Notes: generated from the sequence alone by a model not told the origin. DNA of 64,000 bases from Geosiphon pyriformis (GCA_016748015.1 JAAOMT010000525.1:173363-237362), one strand, 5' to 3'. Shown: positions 49,279-62,655, numbered from the stretch's first letter. Numbers and translations are program-made.

Positions 49279-50307
49279 GGAGCCAAGGTTATTGTTACCA
49301 TTAGCATTGCCATTATTGGCGCCAAGGTTATTGTTACCATTTTTATTTCCATTATTGGATCCAAGATTGTTGTTGCCGTTTCCATTGCCATTGTTGGCGC
49401 CTACATTGTTGTTACCATTAGCATTGCCATTGTTGCTACCGACATTTCCATTTCCATTGCCGTTACCACTTCCATCACGTTTATACAAATCACGTTTATA
49501 CCAGTAAGATGGTCTATTGTTGTTACCATTGCTATTGCCATTAGATGAGCCGCGATTGTTGTTACCATTGTTATTGCCGTTAAATCCTCCTCCTAGATTG
49601 TTGTTTCCGTTATTGTTTCCATTGTTGCCGCCAATGTTTCCGTTACCGTTATTGTTTCCGTTACCTCCACGTTTATACTCATCACGTTTATACAAATCAC
49701 GTTTTTCCTCCTCATCACGTTTATACAAACCACGTTTATATTTACCCCAACGTTTTTCCTCCTCATCACGTTTATACCAGTAAGATGGTCTATTGTTGTT
49801 ACCATTGCTATTGCCATTATATGAGCCAAGATTGTTGTTACCATTGCTATTGCCGTTAAATCCTCCTCCTAGATTGTTGTTTCCGTTATTGTTTCCATTG
49901 TTGCCGCCAATGTTTCCGTTACCATTATTGTTTCCGTTACCTCCACGTTTATACTCATCACGTTTATATTTACCCCAACGTTTTTCTTCCTCATCACGTT
50001 TATACAAACCACGTTTATATTTACCCCAACGTTTTTCCTCCTCATCACGTTTATACCAGTAAGATGGTCTATTGTTGTTACCATTGCTATTGCCATTATA
50101 TGAGCCAAGATTGTTGTTACCATTGCTATTGCCGTTAAATCCTCCTCCTAAATTGTTGTTTCCGTTATTGTTTCCATTCTGGCTGCCAATGTTTCCGTTA
50201 CCGTTATTGTTTCCGTTACCTCCGCGTTTATCCCAACGAGGAAATGGCTCTCCGAGCACCAGGGTGCTGACAAATAAAATGCTAAGGCAAATGCCAGTTT
50301 TTGACAT
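49279..50307 (-). CDS. Secreted Asn/Gly-repeat, Kex2-type peptide precursor, copy 3 (3' end in gap)
   Basis: The best-preserved member: 343 codons from ATG 50307 with no stop before the gap. Residues 1-19 are a signal peptide; WDKR (25-28) would release the propeptide. Residues 29-121 and 122-213 are two near-identical units of 93 and 92 residues, followed by a shorter 64-residue unit (214-277) and a further Asn/Gly array. Each unit is a ~55-residue Asn/Gly block ending NNRPSYWYKR, followed in the first two by short peptides between Lys-Arg sites: DEEE, WGKY, GLY, DEEE, WGKY or DLY, DEY. This fits fungal Kex2-processed repeat proteins, whose products include pheromones, repellent-like wall peptides and RiPP cores. 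Which product is made here is unknown. No modifying enzyme (for example UstYa-type) is seen in the window. Confidence 0.82.
49477..50223 (-). repeat. Coding tandem repeat, 279/276/192 bp units
   Basis: Unit 1 at 50223-49945, unit 2 at 49944-49669 (one codon shorter: WGKYKR replaced by DLYKR) and unit 3 at 49668-49477 (lacking the DEEE/WGKY cluster). Nucleotide identity between units 1 and 2 is very high, including synonymous sites, suggesting recent duplication or homogenisation. Confidence 0.9.
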
Positions 50308-50610
50308 TTTTAATTCTTTGAGTGTAAAAGATTTAGAAAGAGAAGCTTTTCTTCTTGATGAGATGGGTAAAAATTTAACGGGAAAGCTTTACTTTTATAA
50401 GAAATTGTTTTGCTAGTAAATTATATGTTTTTTTAGAGAAACAGTTTTGAAAACTGTGGCTTCCTTTCTTCAAAATTCATTTTCGTTAAATTTGACTTTT
50501 CATCACTTATTTGAGTAATTTTGTGAGAACTCATATAATAAGCCCACCTGTTTTTCCTCTAATAATAATAATGGAACAAAATGATTGATTATCTAAAATT
50601 TGAGATCCAA
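50308..50610 (-). promoter_or_regulatory. Conserved upstream module with TATA box, copy 3
   Basis: Homologous to the modules of copies 1 and 2 but with a deletion of about 52-55 bp between gatttagaa and agagaagct, which brings TATAAAAG (minus strand, 50399-50392) to 85 nt from the ATG. Homology ends near gagatccaa at about 50610. Confidence 0.72.
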
Positions 50611-53299
50611 GCCCAGTTACTTGGCAAAAATCAACATGACTGATAATCAATTCTCTCACAATAGTTTAGCCTGAAATTTATTTCTTCTTGATAATTTAAA
50701 CCTACAAAAATTAAAGGTGGGCAAAGTCCATGATAATTAAGTTCTAGTTACAAAAAAGGATTCAGCGGTTAATACTTTAAAGGGAACCAAGCCATTTGAT
50801 GACTTATTTTATTGATGATGATGATGACGGTTAATGGGCAAATCTTTTGATAATCCGCAGATCTTTTGATCTGATAAAAAAATTATTTAATTATTTACAG
50901 GCTTTTTGGTTGGGGAAGTTTTAACCCGAGAACATTTGGTTATTGACCCTATTTATTCTTCCAAATATATCTAATTTTGAGAAATTCAATCTTTTTTACT
51001 GCAGTTTTGAAAGCTAATTTTTGAGATATCCAATCGTTTTACGGCAGTTTTGATATATCGGCTGTAAAGCTTGAAAATAGGTTTAAAAGAAATTTTTCAG
51101 CGCGGCGAAACGAATCAAAAACTCCATATTGAAACTCATCAAAATTAAAATTTAAAGGTGGCTTTTTCAAAATAATTGGCTTAGGCTTTTGAATAAAATT
51201 TAAGATGTTTTGATCTCGATGGATTGGATATCTTTAAATATGAAAAATTTATTTTATTCCTAAAAGAAATTTTCTTTCATTCCACCATCTTTGATTTGGG
51301 GGATTGAAAAAAGAAAAGAGAGAACAATTCTTGAAAGATAAAATTATTTCTCTTCCTTTCATAATTCGATTAATCTTCTTGGACAAAACCAGTTGATTAA
51401 ATTTTTCACTGTTATAAAATTATCTTTTCTTGCAAAATTGGGTTCATTTTCTTTCGAACAAAATTAATTAAATTACTAAAAAATATTGAACCAAGAAATT
51501 TTTTAATGAATTTTATGATCAGTCTCGTTTGACAATATATTATGCAAATATTTTTTAAAGAAATGTGGTTAGAACATTCCTATTCACATCTTTTGTTTCC
51601 CATTAAGAAGTCAGGGAAATAGTGAATACTTGATTTATCAATTTGAGATTGTGAAAACTATAATTTTTTTTTCATTTTTTTTAGATCTCACATGTTCTTT
51701 GACTCATTAAAACCTCTCGCCAAATGTCTATACATACAAAAGTTAAGTCAAAATTAAATGAGATAATAATTAGTAAAGATGAGACAATGTAAATTTTCTT
51801 CTTGTGACAAGAAGTAGCCATGTCGTTCATTCAATTAAATATTTCATTTAGTAGAAAATTAGGATTACATAATAAAAAATAGTCTTTGAATTATGACTTA
51901 AAAATACAAAGATTAGAAAAAATAGATTTTGTTTCGAAAAAAAGTAACTCCCTAAATGATCAAAGAATCAACTGGAAATGAACTGTAACATATAATTATT
52001 GCCAAAAAACATAGGTTTTCCATACATTTTAAACATAATTTAAATGAAAGCGTTTCTTAAGGAGAGATTTCAGGTAATATATTAAATTTTTACCATGACG
52101 TTTCTTTATTTGTGAATTTTCGTTGATAGATACGTGTTTCTTATCATAAATCATTTAGACAAACATCATTAATTATAAAAATTTGGCATATATTAAATAT
52201 ATTTTATGACATTGATGAAGAGGCAATATATCACACTATTTCAGCTATTTAATAATCTGTGTATTACTTCGTTTCATTTTTTTTAATCTAATAAAATATT
52301 TCTTTGAAAAAATTTTGAATTATGTGTTTTATCCTTTTTGAACATTTTAAATATAATTAAATATAATTAAATATAAATAATAAAAGTAAGTGAGATAATA
52401 TTACATTTATTTTCATGATAATAAATGACTTTATAATATATTTTTTTTTCTATTAATATAACTGAACTATTACTTTGAAGTATCCATTTTTATTAGAAAT
52501 TTAAAATTTTTAGAGTGTCTATATATAATTTTTTCAAGGGGAAAAAACAAGAAGATATTTGAAACATTTAAAATCACCGAAATGACCTTTTTTTATACTT
52601 TTTTATACGGGAAATGGTCTTGAAAATAACATCATCAACAATTTAAAAAATTATAGATTATACACAAAAGAGAATCCCATTTCTTTAAAAACCAAAGTAT
52701 TCTTGTTCCCAAACCTAGGATCAAAATATAAACAATAGTCTGAACGGTTTGCAAAATTTCTTTATGGTGATAGCATGTTAAACTTTTTTGTTTACGAATC
52801 TTTATTTTAAAAAACGATAAATTAAATCGAAATTGAATTTTGCATTTTACATTTTTTTGAAATTAAAACCAGTATAAAAAAAATATAACTATCTTTATTT
52901 AGATATATAATTTGAAAAGCTTGATTTTTTTTCTTTGAATATCCAAAAATAAATGTTTTTTATTTGAAAAGAGAAAAGGCTTAATTTATTAACATTCTTA
53001 CCATTTTTAAATTCGGTCTTTTTACCTTTACCTTTATTCAAACAAATCATACCTTATTTAACAATATTTAGATTAAATTTTTAGGGTGATGTGGTAAGTA
53101 TGATTAGAAATCAAACATATTTTTTTATTTTTTTTGTTTAAATAATAAAATATCTTTATACCTTAATTATATAATTATTAGAAAGTTAGGGTGCATTTAT
53201 TTTCAATTATAAGTAATAGAATCTAAAAATTTCGCCTTCCTAACTGCAAATTAATTTAATTAAAAATGTTTTATATTTGGTAATTCAATTTTTGAAAAC
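50611..53299. other. Intergenic, no gene seen
   Basis: Moderately AT-rich DNA without motif-bearing frames. A GATGATGATGATGACGG-type repeat lies near 50815-50830. Confidence 0.5.
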
Positions 53300-56200
53300 A
53301 ATATGTTTATTACAAAATACAACTTTTATTACATATATGCAACACATAATTTGCCATTTAAGCCAATTAATATTACTTTAAATCAAATAAAAAACAGATT
53401 TTGTGTTTTTATTTTGTTAATACAACTGTTTAAAACACTGTTTTCTACTATAAAGTTGTTGATTAAATTCTTTATAGCTTTTTTACTAACTTTAACTTGT
53501 GTTTTTTAATGGTTTCAAAGAATTATTAGATTAAAAAAACATTATTATTTACAGTAAAATTTCATTCTTTAACTATTTTATTATTATTACATAATAAAGC
53601 AGCACTAAATAATTTTAAATTTAAGAAAATTTCTAATCTGTCTTTTTTATAACTAAATTTAAAAATTCAGTTTTGCATTAATTTTTTATTAATCAATAAT
53701 AACATAACCAAAACAAGCAAAAAATCTATAAATTTAACTACAAATTTTACTAAACTAAACAAATTTTGAAGTTAATTTTCTAAAAAAACCAATTTAAAAT
53801 TATTAAAAACATTAAAAACAGCAGAGCTATTTAATTTAAACAAGCTTTTATTTATAGTCAAAAAAAAACTTAATATTAATATAAGTGTTAAAAATATAAT
53901 TTGTAATAAAACAAAAAAAAGAAAAAACAAGCTTTAAAATAATAAAAATGTTTTAAAAAACCAAAAAACTGAATTTTTCGACATTTTAAAAGAGTTTGCT
54001 TTAAATATTATAAAAAAAAGTGGTTTTCTGGTTGTTTTGGTTTTATTATTTAAATAATAATCAGAAAAGTTATCTTAAAAAACAGTTGCTTGGCTACTAA
54101 TTTTTACAAAAGTTTTGGGTTTTAATAATAATAATAACAACATTAAAACTATTCTTAAATATAATAATTTTAGTTTTAATATTAAAACAATACAAAGTAT
54201 TTACAAAAAAAACTAATTTAATTTGGTTATTTTAATGATAATATTAACAAAAATATTTTATTTTAAAACCAAACTGTTTATTTACTTAACTGTTATATTT
54301 ATATCAAACTTAATATTAAAAACTTAAAACTTTTACAAAACCATTATTTTAACAAATATTTTTTTATTAACAGAAAAGTTTTTCTTATTAGTATTTATAC
54401 AATTAAAAAATAAATTATTTAAATTATAATTTATCTTAAAATTAATCATTTTTTCACAACTTACCAAAAATACCATATTGTTTATTTATTTTTAAACATT
54501 ATTTTACTAACGTTAACAAATAAAACATTCGTCAATATTATAACTAAAACAGCCAAAAAATTACTAAACTTAACAACAAATTATTTCAGCAAAGATAATT
54601 TTGCCAACTTAAATTCCAAAGAAGTTAACTTAAAATCAATTAAAAAATTAATAACAATAATAGATTAAAAAATAAAAAGCAGCAATTTTAAAAAATAATT
54701 TTAAACCAAAAAATTAATTTTTAAAAATCTTAAAATTTACTATAAATCTAAATATAAGTTTTAATAAGTAAAATAAAAACACTTTTTATTTAGAAACTTA
54801 ATAATATATATTAATAACCAAAATTGTTTTATTAAATATAGCTTTTTTAAGATATTGGTTTTAATATTATTATCATTTAAATTTTTAAAAAATTTTTTAA
54901 ATAAAATTAAAACTAAAAAATAAAACATAAATAACTATTTATATAAAAAAATAACTTATTGATTTTAAAAGCAGTATAACCAAAACAAATTAATTAACTT
55001 ATTACTAAAAGTTTTATCAAAAAATATTTATAACATTAATATTATTTACAAAAATCTTTAAAAACATTTTATATAAAAGATACAATATTAATTTAAATAA
55101 AATAAAAAACTTTGTAATCTTAAAAGTAGTAAAAAAAAGTAATTTAACAAACTTTTAATACAATTTTATATTAAATTAATATAAATTTTAAAACAAATAA
55201 ATTCATATTAACAATTATTTAAAAATAATTAATTACTAATATATTTTTATTAAAATTATGTGTAATTAATTTAATTGTGGTTTTATATTATATATATATA
55301 TATTTTTTAAATAATAAAAACTTGATTATTATATAGTTTTTAATATTGTTATTTTAAATATATAATTATAATTTTAATAAACTTTTTTGTTAATTTTTTG
55401 CTATATAATACAATAAAACCAAAAAATAGATATTTTATTATTAATCTAAATAAAAATTATATATATAATTTTATTTTTATTTAATAATATATTGTCTAAA
55501 ATAATTCTATCAAATATTTTGCTAAAAAGCTTTTTAGTATTGAAAAATAAAGAATAATAACTAAAAAAATACAAAAAATTGCTATAAAAAACTCTCAAGT
55601 AATAAAGCTAATAAGATAAAAGATGTATTTAAAATTAATGCTAATAGAAAAAATTAAAAGCTTAATATAATATTGTCTTTAACTTTTTTCAACAAAGCAT
55701 CAAAAATATAAAAAAGAATATAAAAATATTAAAAGCAACTAAAAAAAAATATAATTCTAAAAAGAATTGTTAATGTAAAAACAAAAAAATTTTCATGTTA
55801 AAATATCAATTATTTAGTTATTAATACAACAGTTTTAAAAATAACAGAAATAAAGAAATTATTTAATAAAATAAATAGATTTGGAAAAACAACTACTTAA
55901 TAAAAGTTAGAAATGTTATTAATTATTTGTTTAATAATACAATACTACATAATTTGCAAAATTTGTATAATTTGTAAAAATATAATTACATATATTAAAG
56001 ATTAATATACACTTATTATTTTTAAGCATAAAAAAACTCGGAAAAACTATGGTTAAAAAAATTGGGGTTTTTCGTTTTTTACTTTTATAAACCAAATTAC
56101 TTAATAGTTTAAAAATAAATGATGCTTTTTTTAGCAATACTATAAAAAAAAATTGTTATTTGAAAGTTAATAAAAAACCCAAAATATTCAAAAGTGAAAA

Positions 56201-56315
56201 AATAAATTCAATTTTACAAAGCTTTATGTCACAAAAGAGCTATTTATTATAAATCTGTATTATTTACTAAAAAAAACTTGAGTACAAATTGTTAAAGATA
56301 AAATGACCAAATTTA
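53300..56315. other. AT desert, decayed repeats
   Basis: Extremely AT-rich. The 68-codon plus-strand frame at 53303-53509 and the 68-codon minus-strand frame at 55931-56137 have no recognisable motif. 55165-55400 is a copy of the repeat that the hAT element interrupts at 19.7/23.5 kb, here uninterrupted. The rest (53.5-55.1 kb) has the texture of a decayed LINE but was not aligned. Confidence 0.45.
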
Positions 56316-56450
56316 ACATTAATAATAATAATAATAATACAGCAACTTAATAATTGCTGTTACAAAGTGTAGCCCAATCGTTAACTTAAATTAGCCACAA
56401 CTCACGCGTTTTTTATATGTGACTAGTCACAAAATTAATAAAGATAATTA
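56316..56450 (-). repeat. LINE 3' end, second family (minus strand)
   Basis: An (AAT)n tail at 56318-56338 is followed, reading leftward on the minus strand, by gtgactagtcac, acgcgtgagttgtggctaat and cgattgggctaca. These resemble the 3' UTR blocks of the copies at 58.2 kb and 37.8 kb. It is only partly AT-converted (CACGCG persists). The upstream body should extend rightward but was not aligned. Confidence 0.6.
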
Positions 56451-57943
56451 ATAACATAAAAGTAAGTAAAGCAAAGTATTGTTAAAATAACAACTCAAGT
56501 AAAAAATTAATAAATAAAATAAAAATTTTATACAATAAAAAATTGAAAAACACACATAACACATTAATTTAAAAAAAAATTATTTTAATTAAAGCTATGA
56601 TACTAATGTATTATTGTTTAATAAGTTTACTAACAGTAAAAATAAGGAAAAGATAAATAACTAGATACAAGAAATTTAAAAAATTTAAAAAATTTAACAG
56701 CTTTAATAACTTGGATTAAAACCAAATTGAATATTAAAAAAAGCAGTTTATTAATAAAAGTTAAATTATAATTAATCAAATATAAAAATAGCTACTTATA
56801 ACATAAAAAAAATAAATAAGTCAACAAAACAAACAAATTTAATAAAATAATACAGAAAAAAATATAGTTAGAATAATTATAAAAAAAATATAAGACTATA
56901 AATAATAATAAAATTTTTGGATGTAAAAATTTTTATATTAGGATTAAATAAAAGTTTTACAAAAGTGAAAAAAACAATAATACTTATTATTGGTTTGATT
57001 AAACATATATGTTAAGTAAAATAAATATCTAATAAACTTTTGAGTATTTAATTTTTGTTTAAAAACAAAATAAGTGTATTAATTATAAATTTGTACAAAA
57101 AGCATTAATAAAAACCAAATAAAATTAAATATTACTTATTAAATTTATTTTAAAGCTATTAATAAATATTTCAATAAAAAATACAAATAAAAAATAAGTA
57201 AGTATTAATTACATTAAAAATATAAACATATTTAATTGCTTATAAAACAAAAATTAAGCACAAGATTAAACTTAAAAATTTTAATAAGATTATAAATTAT
57301 TTTATTTAGTATTATATACATGTATTATTAATATATTAAAGTTATGTAAAAACTAGAATGTATAATTTTGTAAATTATAAATTACTAATAGAACATAATT
57401 ATGCAAATAAAAATTTAATCGTAGAAAAGCTAATTAATTCTTGTAGAATAGTTTAAAAAAAAATAAAGCACAAATTAAATTATGCAAATTAATATTTAAT
57501 TAAACTAAAAACTCAATGTTTTGAATGATATATAAATAATACTGAGTATTATTAACCAAAAAAAAACATCAAAAAAATATGGGTTTAGAAATTAAATGTT
57601 AAATTATACAAAAAATCTTTCAAATTATATAAATATATTAAATTTCTTAAAAAATTTAAAAGCTAATAAAAATAGATATCTAAATATTTTAAGAAAATAG
57701 AAAAAATTAGATTTGAAAACCATAAAAAATTGATTACATATAAAAACTACATAATAAAGACCATTTTAGAAAATTATTTACGAAAGTTATACTAAATTAT
57801 TTGATTTACAATAGAAAATTAATAGTTAAATCTAAAAAAGTTATAATAAAATTATAGTATATTGAATTAAACAAAAAAAAAATTTGGAATTATTTTTTTA
57901 AAATAAACTCAACAATACCAACTATTCAAATATATATATAAAT
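56451..57943. other. AT desert, decayed repeat
   Basis: 56450-56520 resembles 25455-25545, and 56665-56735 resembles 29972-30045. It may be the body of the minus-strand LINE ending at 56.3 kb. No gene. Confidence 0.4.
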
Positions 57944-58255
57944 TCTGCGGATGACACAATGTTCATTGATTTTGGCGGCCTGTCGTTTCGTGGCTCTGAT
58001 GAGGACATTCGCAAGCTGGGCTTTAATCGCTGTATTTCAATCAATTTTGGCGTCGATGTTCCTTTATCTTTAGTGTCCTTTGAATTTTGCGATGGCGCCT
58101 GTGCCTCCCGCATTACTAGTGTGTAGTGTCGCCTTGATCGGCTCGAGTGGCTGCTCACGTGTGGAAAATGCATGAGCCACGCTTATTTTAGAATCTTATA
58201 TGATTGTATTGTAATAGGTAGTGGTTGGGCTGCACTCGTTAAATAAATAAAAATA
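57944..58255 (+). mobile_element. 5'-truncated LINE of a second family, unmutated
   Basis: A GC-normal island of 312 bp inside DNA that is more than 80% AT. It encodes the last 60 residues of a LINE-type ORF2 (FRGSDEDIRKLGFNRCISIN, then VDVPLSLVSFEFCDGACASR, stop at 58124-58126), followed by a 3' UTR matching the LINE at 37.8 kb in layout (gtggctgctcacgtgtgg against gtgactggtcatgtgtag; ctgcactcgttaaataaata against tctcacttgttaaataaaaa). Similar AT-rich flanks (atatatataaat) may be target duplications but are low complexity. The long minus-strand frame here is a shadow. Confidence 0.78.
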
Positions 58256-61200
58256 TATATATATAAATATATATTTAGCAATTAAAAAATTAAATTAAAT
58301 TAAACAAATTGCTAAAGATAATCAAAAATTTATTAAATAATAAAACTATAAAACTTTAAATAAGATATAAGATAACAGCATTCAGATTATATGCTTTGTT
58401 AAATACATGTTTGTTTTTGAATAACATGCTATTGACTTAAAAAAAACATAGGTGTTGATAATTTTAAAGTTATATAAATTAACACAAAATTAATAACTTT
58501 AATTAAAACAGCCATAAAACATTTATTTAAAATCTTGTTAAATTACATATTAATTGTTTGTAACAAAAAAAGAGTACTTAAAAGAAATAACTTTTTGTGC
58601 TGAAAGATACATTAATAAAAACACCAATTTACATAATATGTTTATTAATAAAAAATATTTTAAAAAAACAAAAGTTGTAATTAATTTTTTAGAATATACA
58701 AAAAGCATTTAACTTTATAAAATAAACATATTTAATTTTTTTTTACTATATACAATAATAAAATAATAATTTTTTTTGATTTGATTAATAAATACAAAGT
58801 ATTTAATAATCTGAATTATAGTAGTATTTTTATTTTTATTATATTATATATCTTTTTTTATGTAAAATTAAGCATAAGTTAAAATTTTTTAAATACACAT
58901 AAAACATAAATAAAAGTATTAATCTTATATAATAATAAGTATATATTTATAATATTTATAATATAATCAAATATTTGCAATAAAAAATATATTAAGCAAA
59001 AAGTAAATTAAACATAATTAAAACAAAAAAAATTAATTAAAATAGTATAATTAAAGTATAATACCAAAACTTTCATATAAAATTTAAAAAAATAATAAAA
59101 AAACAGTTAAATTTTATATATATGTTTATAAAAAAATTTTAATTATAAAATATAAAAAATTTATATAATATTTATTATTTAAATACTAAATTTTTAAAGT
59201 ATAAGAAAATTAAAAACTCTGATTATATAAAATTGTTAAAAGTTATAAGTCTTATTATTTATTAAATATTAATTAAATACTAATATTTATTATAATTTAT
59301 ATTTCTTAATAAATTCTATTTTAATAAAAAAATATAAAAAATTCTTGAATATTTAATTAATTTTAACTAAAAACTTTATTTTTAAAAGTTATTAAATAAA
59401 ATTATTAACAACCAAAAATCGATTAAATCTGAAATAGCAAAATTAAACTATTTTAATATTTTTTATTTATATTTTGAATGTTAAACTTATTTATTATTGT
59501 TAATTATTATATTAATTAATTTATTGTAAATAAATTAATCAAAAATTTGAAATTTAGATTTTTAATTTTTATTAATAATTTAAATTTGGCAAATAATTAG
59601 TAAAAAATTTAGTATTTGTTTTGTTTTGTTGTTGTTTAAAAATAATATATATTATTTTGAAGCATATTAATAAAAATTTTATTTTAATTATTCTATTTAT
59701 TTAAAACAAAAATCAATACAATAATATTAACTATATATTTTTTTTCTATTTTTTCTTGATTGTATAATTGTTAGTTTTTGTAAAGTATATTAAATAAATA
59801 TTTAATATTAAATTTTAAGAGTATTAACATAAGACATAGAATTATACTAGTATGTTATTTTTTGTTATTAGTACAAACTATTTATTTATCTTCAAATTTT
59901 TTTGTTACTTTTTAAAAAAAATAACAACTAAGATATTTATGAAACTGATTTTACAAATTAAATTCTTACTTATTCAATTTACTTATTAAAGTTAAATTAC
60001 TCTTTAATTATTTTTGTTATTTATTAAAATATTATATTTGATTATTAATATTGCAAAAATATTTTAAAAAAGCTTTTTTAATTTTTGCAAATGTGTTTAA
60101 TTTGAAATCTAAATTTAGTTATTATATTATAGAAATATTATTAATTTTTGATTGTATAATTAAAAAATGTAATTTAAAGTTTTTATCATAGTAAAAATAC
60201 ATAAAATCTTTGTTATCATCTTTTAATTATGTATTTTTTACTATTCAAAATATTTTAAAAAATGGGTTTAAATAAACTTATTGACTTACTATTAAAAATG
60301 AATATTCAATTTCACCAATTATTTATTAAATAGGAATAAAAATAATGATTTAAAAATATTCGTATGTTAAAATTATATTAATTTTAATTGATGCTTTAAC
60401 AATATTTTTAATATAAATAACTTATTAATTTTTTTTAAAAAAATAAATTGTTATTTATATATTTTTAAATATTTTTAATAATAAATTTAATAAAATTAAG
60501 TATTTATAACTTATTAATGTTAAAATAAGAAAAATAGATTGTTAATAAAACTATGCGCAATTTCAAGATAAAAAGATATCTATATCTTCTAAATATGAAA
60601 CTTTTTATTTTTACATTATTTTATGTTTCAAAGCAAAATTTAATTATAATTTATTTATAAAAATACTATTAATTCTTTAAATGGTTGATATTTACAGCTT
60701 ATTTCTCCAGACTTTTTTATTATTTGAGATTCATTTTTTTTGCCTTATCTTTTGTAATTACCCAATACATGTTTGTAGCTAATTATTTAGACTTGTAACC
60801 ATATATTAAATATTACTCATTCACATTTTTAGTTTGAACTTGTAAAATTTCTTATTTAGCAAGCATTAATTGGTTTTGGGTTTATTTTGCCAAGTTTCTT
60901 GTTTAAGATTGAATTCATGTTATTTAATTTTTTAAGAAAATTAGTTTTGAACAAGTTTTGTTATTTGTAACTCTTGAGTAAATTTTAACCTTTTTATATT
61001 TGAATAATAATAAGTAATATTTTTCAAATTTTAATAAGTTTAGCTAAACGAAAGTTTCTCGGTAAATTTAGTAAAATTGCTACAATTTTACTGAAAATAT
61101 CAAAACTTTTTACAGTCTATCATATTTAAATGCAATGAATGTGCAAAACCAAATAAATATCTATGATTTTGTCAAATATACATAAAAGTAACATGCATTT

Positions 61201-62550
61201 AATAAAGTTTTTAAAGTTTTTTTTATATAAATGCTTTAACTAAGTGTAATCAAGCTGCTATCTACGCACATACAACAAGGAATATTATATAGTACAAGTT
61301 CACGCGGTTACAACGTGTGACCAGTCATAATTTCTTAAATAAAATTAATAATATTTACAGTCCAATGTATTAGTTAAGAAAGAAGTAATATTTTATTCCG
61401 AATTAAATTGAGAAATATCAATAGAAATAAAAGATTGAAAAACTAATTTAACCTATGCATTTAAATTCTATTTAAATAAAAGCTTTTTAAATTCAAAATT
61501 CATTAATTTAGTTCCAAATTAATTTATGTCGAATAAAAAATATTTTTTTTCCAATTTTATTAATTTCGTTGAACAAATTAGAACATTTATTTGCTATTTA
61601 AACTTCTTGAATTTTTGTTGTTTAAAAGTTAACTTTTGAAAATTTTATATATAACGTGAAATTCAATACCTAATTTATTAACAATAGATGACTAAGTTAA
61701 CCATTTTTTGATTAGTGTTTGTTCAATAAAATTAACTTTAACAATTATATATAAATATTGAACAAAGAACAAAATGTGTACCATTATAATCCTTAAAATT
61801 CTGGCCAAACGAAAAATGACAAAATTTACCAAAAAAGATAAGGTCTTAAGTACGATAACCCAAAAACAATGTTTAATTTTAACTTATTGATTTATTTGCT
61901 ATTTGTTTATTTTATCTTTGTTTTTTTTTAAGAATTGTATTAAACGTAATAACTTATTTTAATTAAAAAATCTTTAAGTTTATTTACCTAAATTAAAATT
62001 TATATTGGTTTTAAGTTAGAATCATTTGAATAATAAAAGCCTAAAGCAGATTATCTGAATTACAATTAAAATTTTGTGATCAATCAAATCTATTCTCATT
62101 CAAAATCTTTATTTACAAATGTAACTAGTTTCTATTTTCTATAGCTGTTATAAACAAAGCCATTAATTTTGGTTAAAACAGATAATATAACAATTATTGC
62201 AGCATTTATGTAACATCTTTTTCTGTTTTGCGATTCTTGTTTCTCATTTTACAATGACAATCACTGATGACATATAACATAGGGAGTCTAGACTGGTGAT
62301 ACACAATTTTTGTTATCGCTAGGAAAGGGTTATTTCCGCAAGTTCGTAACACACATATATATTTTTGAATCTTTGTTTCCAAATAAAAATGTGCCCTTCA
62401 TTATCGTGGATCTAAAAGTCAAGGATAAATCAATTTAAGGATAGCCGAAAAAAAAAATGGTAACTTTTTGGAAACTTCTTTAGATATTATTCTGAGTGGC
62501 ACCGACTTCGATTTGAAAACTAAAATCTTGTACTCAGATGGTTGCCAATT
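58256..62550. other. AT desert grading into ordinary intergenic DNA
   Basis: No gene. Extremely AT-rich to about 60.5 kb, then gradually less so. A LINE 3'-end relic lies at about 61290-61330 (separate entry). Confidence 0.5.
61285..61345 (-). repeat. Possible LINE 3'-end relic
   Basis: ttcacgcggttacaacgtgtgaccagtcat resembles, in the same orientation, actcacgcgttttttatatg with tgactagtcac at 56.4 kb. No ORF2 sequence is recognisable beside it. Confidence 0.4.
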
Positions 62551-62552
62551 CA

Positions 62553-62561
62553 ATATATAAG
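62553..62561 (+). promoter_or_regulatory. TATA box of the membrane-protein gene
   Basis: atatataag about 95 bp before the ATG at 62656, at the edge of a GC-richer segment (gggcggtgcg). Confidence 0.55.
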
Positions 62562-62655
62562 GGCGGTGCGTCTTTAACAGGCAAAAACGCCTTACTCAAT
62601 ATAATAAAAATTGTGTATAGTAATACATTTATTCCAATCGTGAAGTGAAATAAAA

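Noticed and set aside
48394-49548. Long open frames crossing the N run on both strands
   Set aside because: They consist mostly of unknown residues; only the minus-strand frame from 50307 has real sequence support, and only up to 49279.
57922-58173. 83-codon minus-strand frame
   Set aside because: Antisense of a LINE ORF2 C-terminus and 3' UTR, which read convincingly on the plus strand.
61030-61850. Possible MITE ends around taaacgaaag and ccaaacgaaa
   Set aside because: The two motifs are in direct rather than inverted orientation and the similarity is too short.
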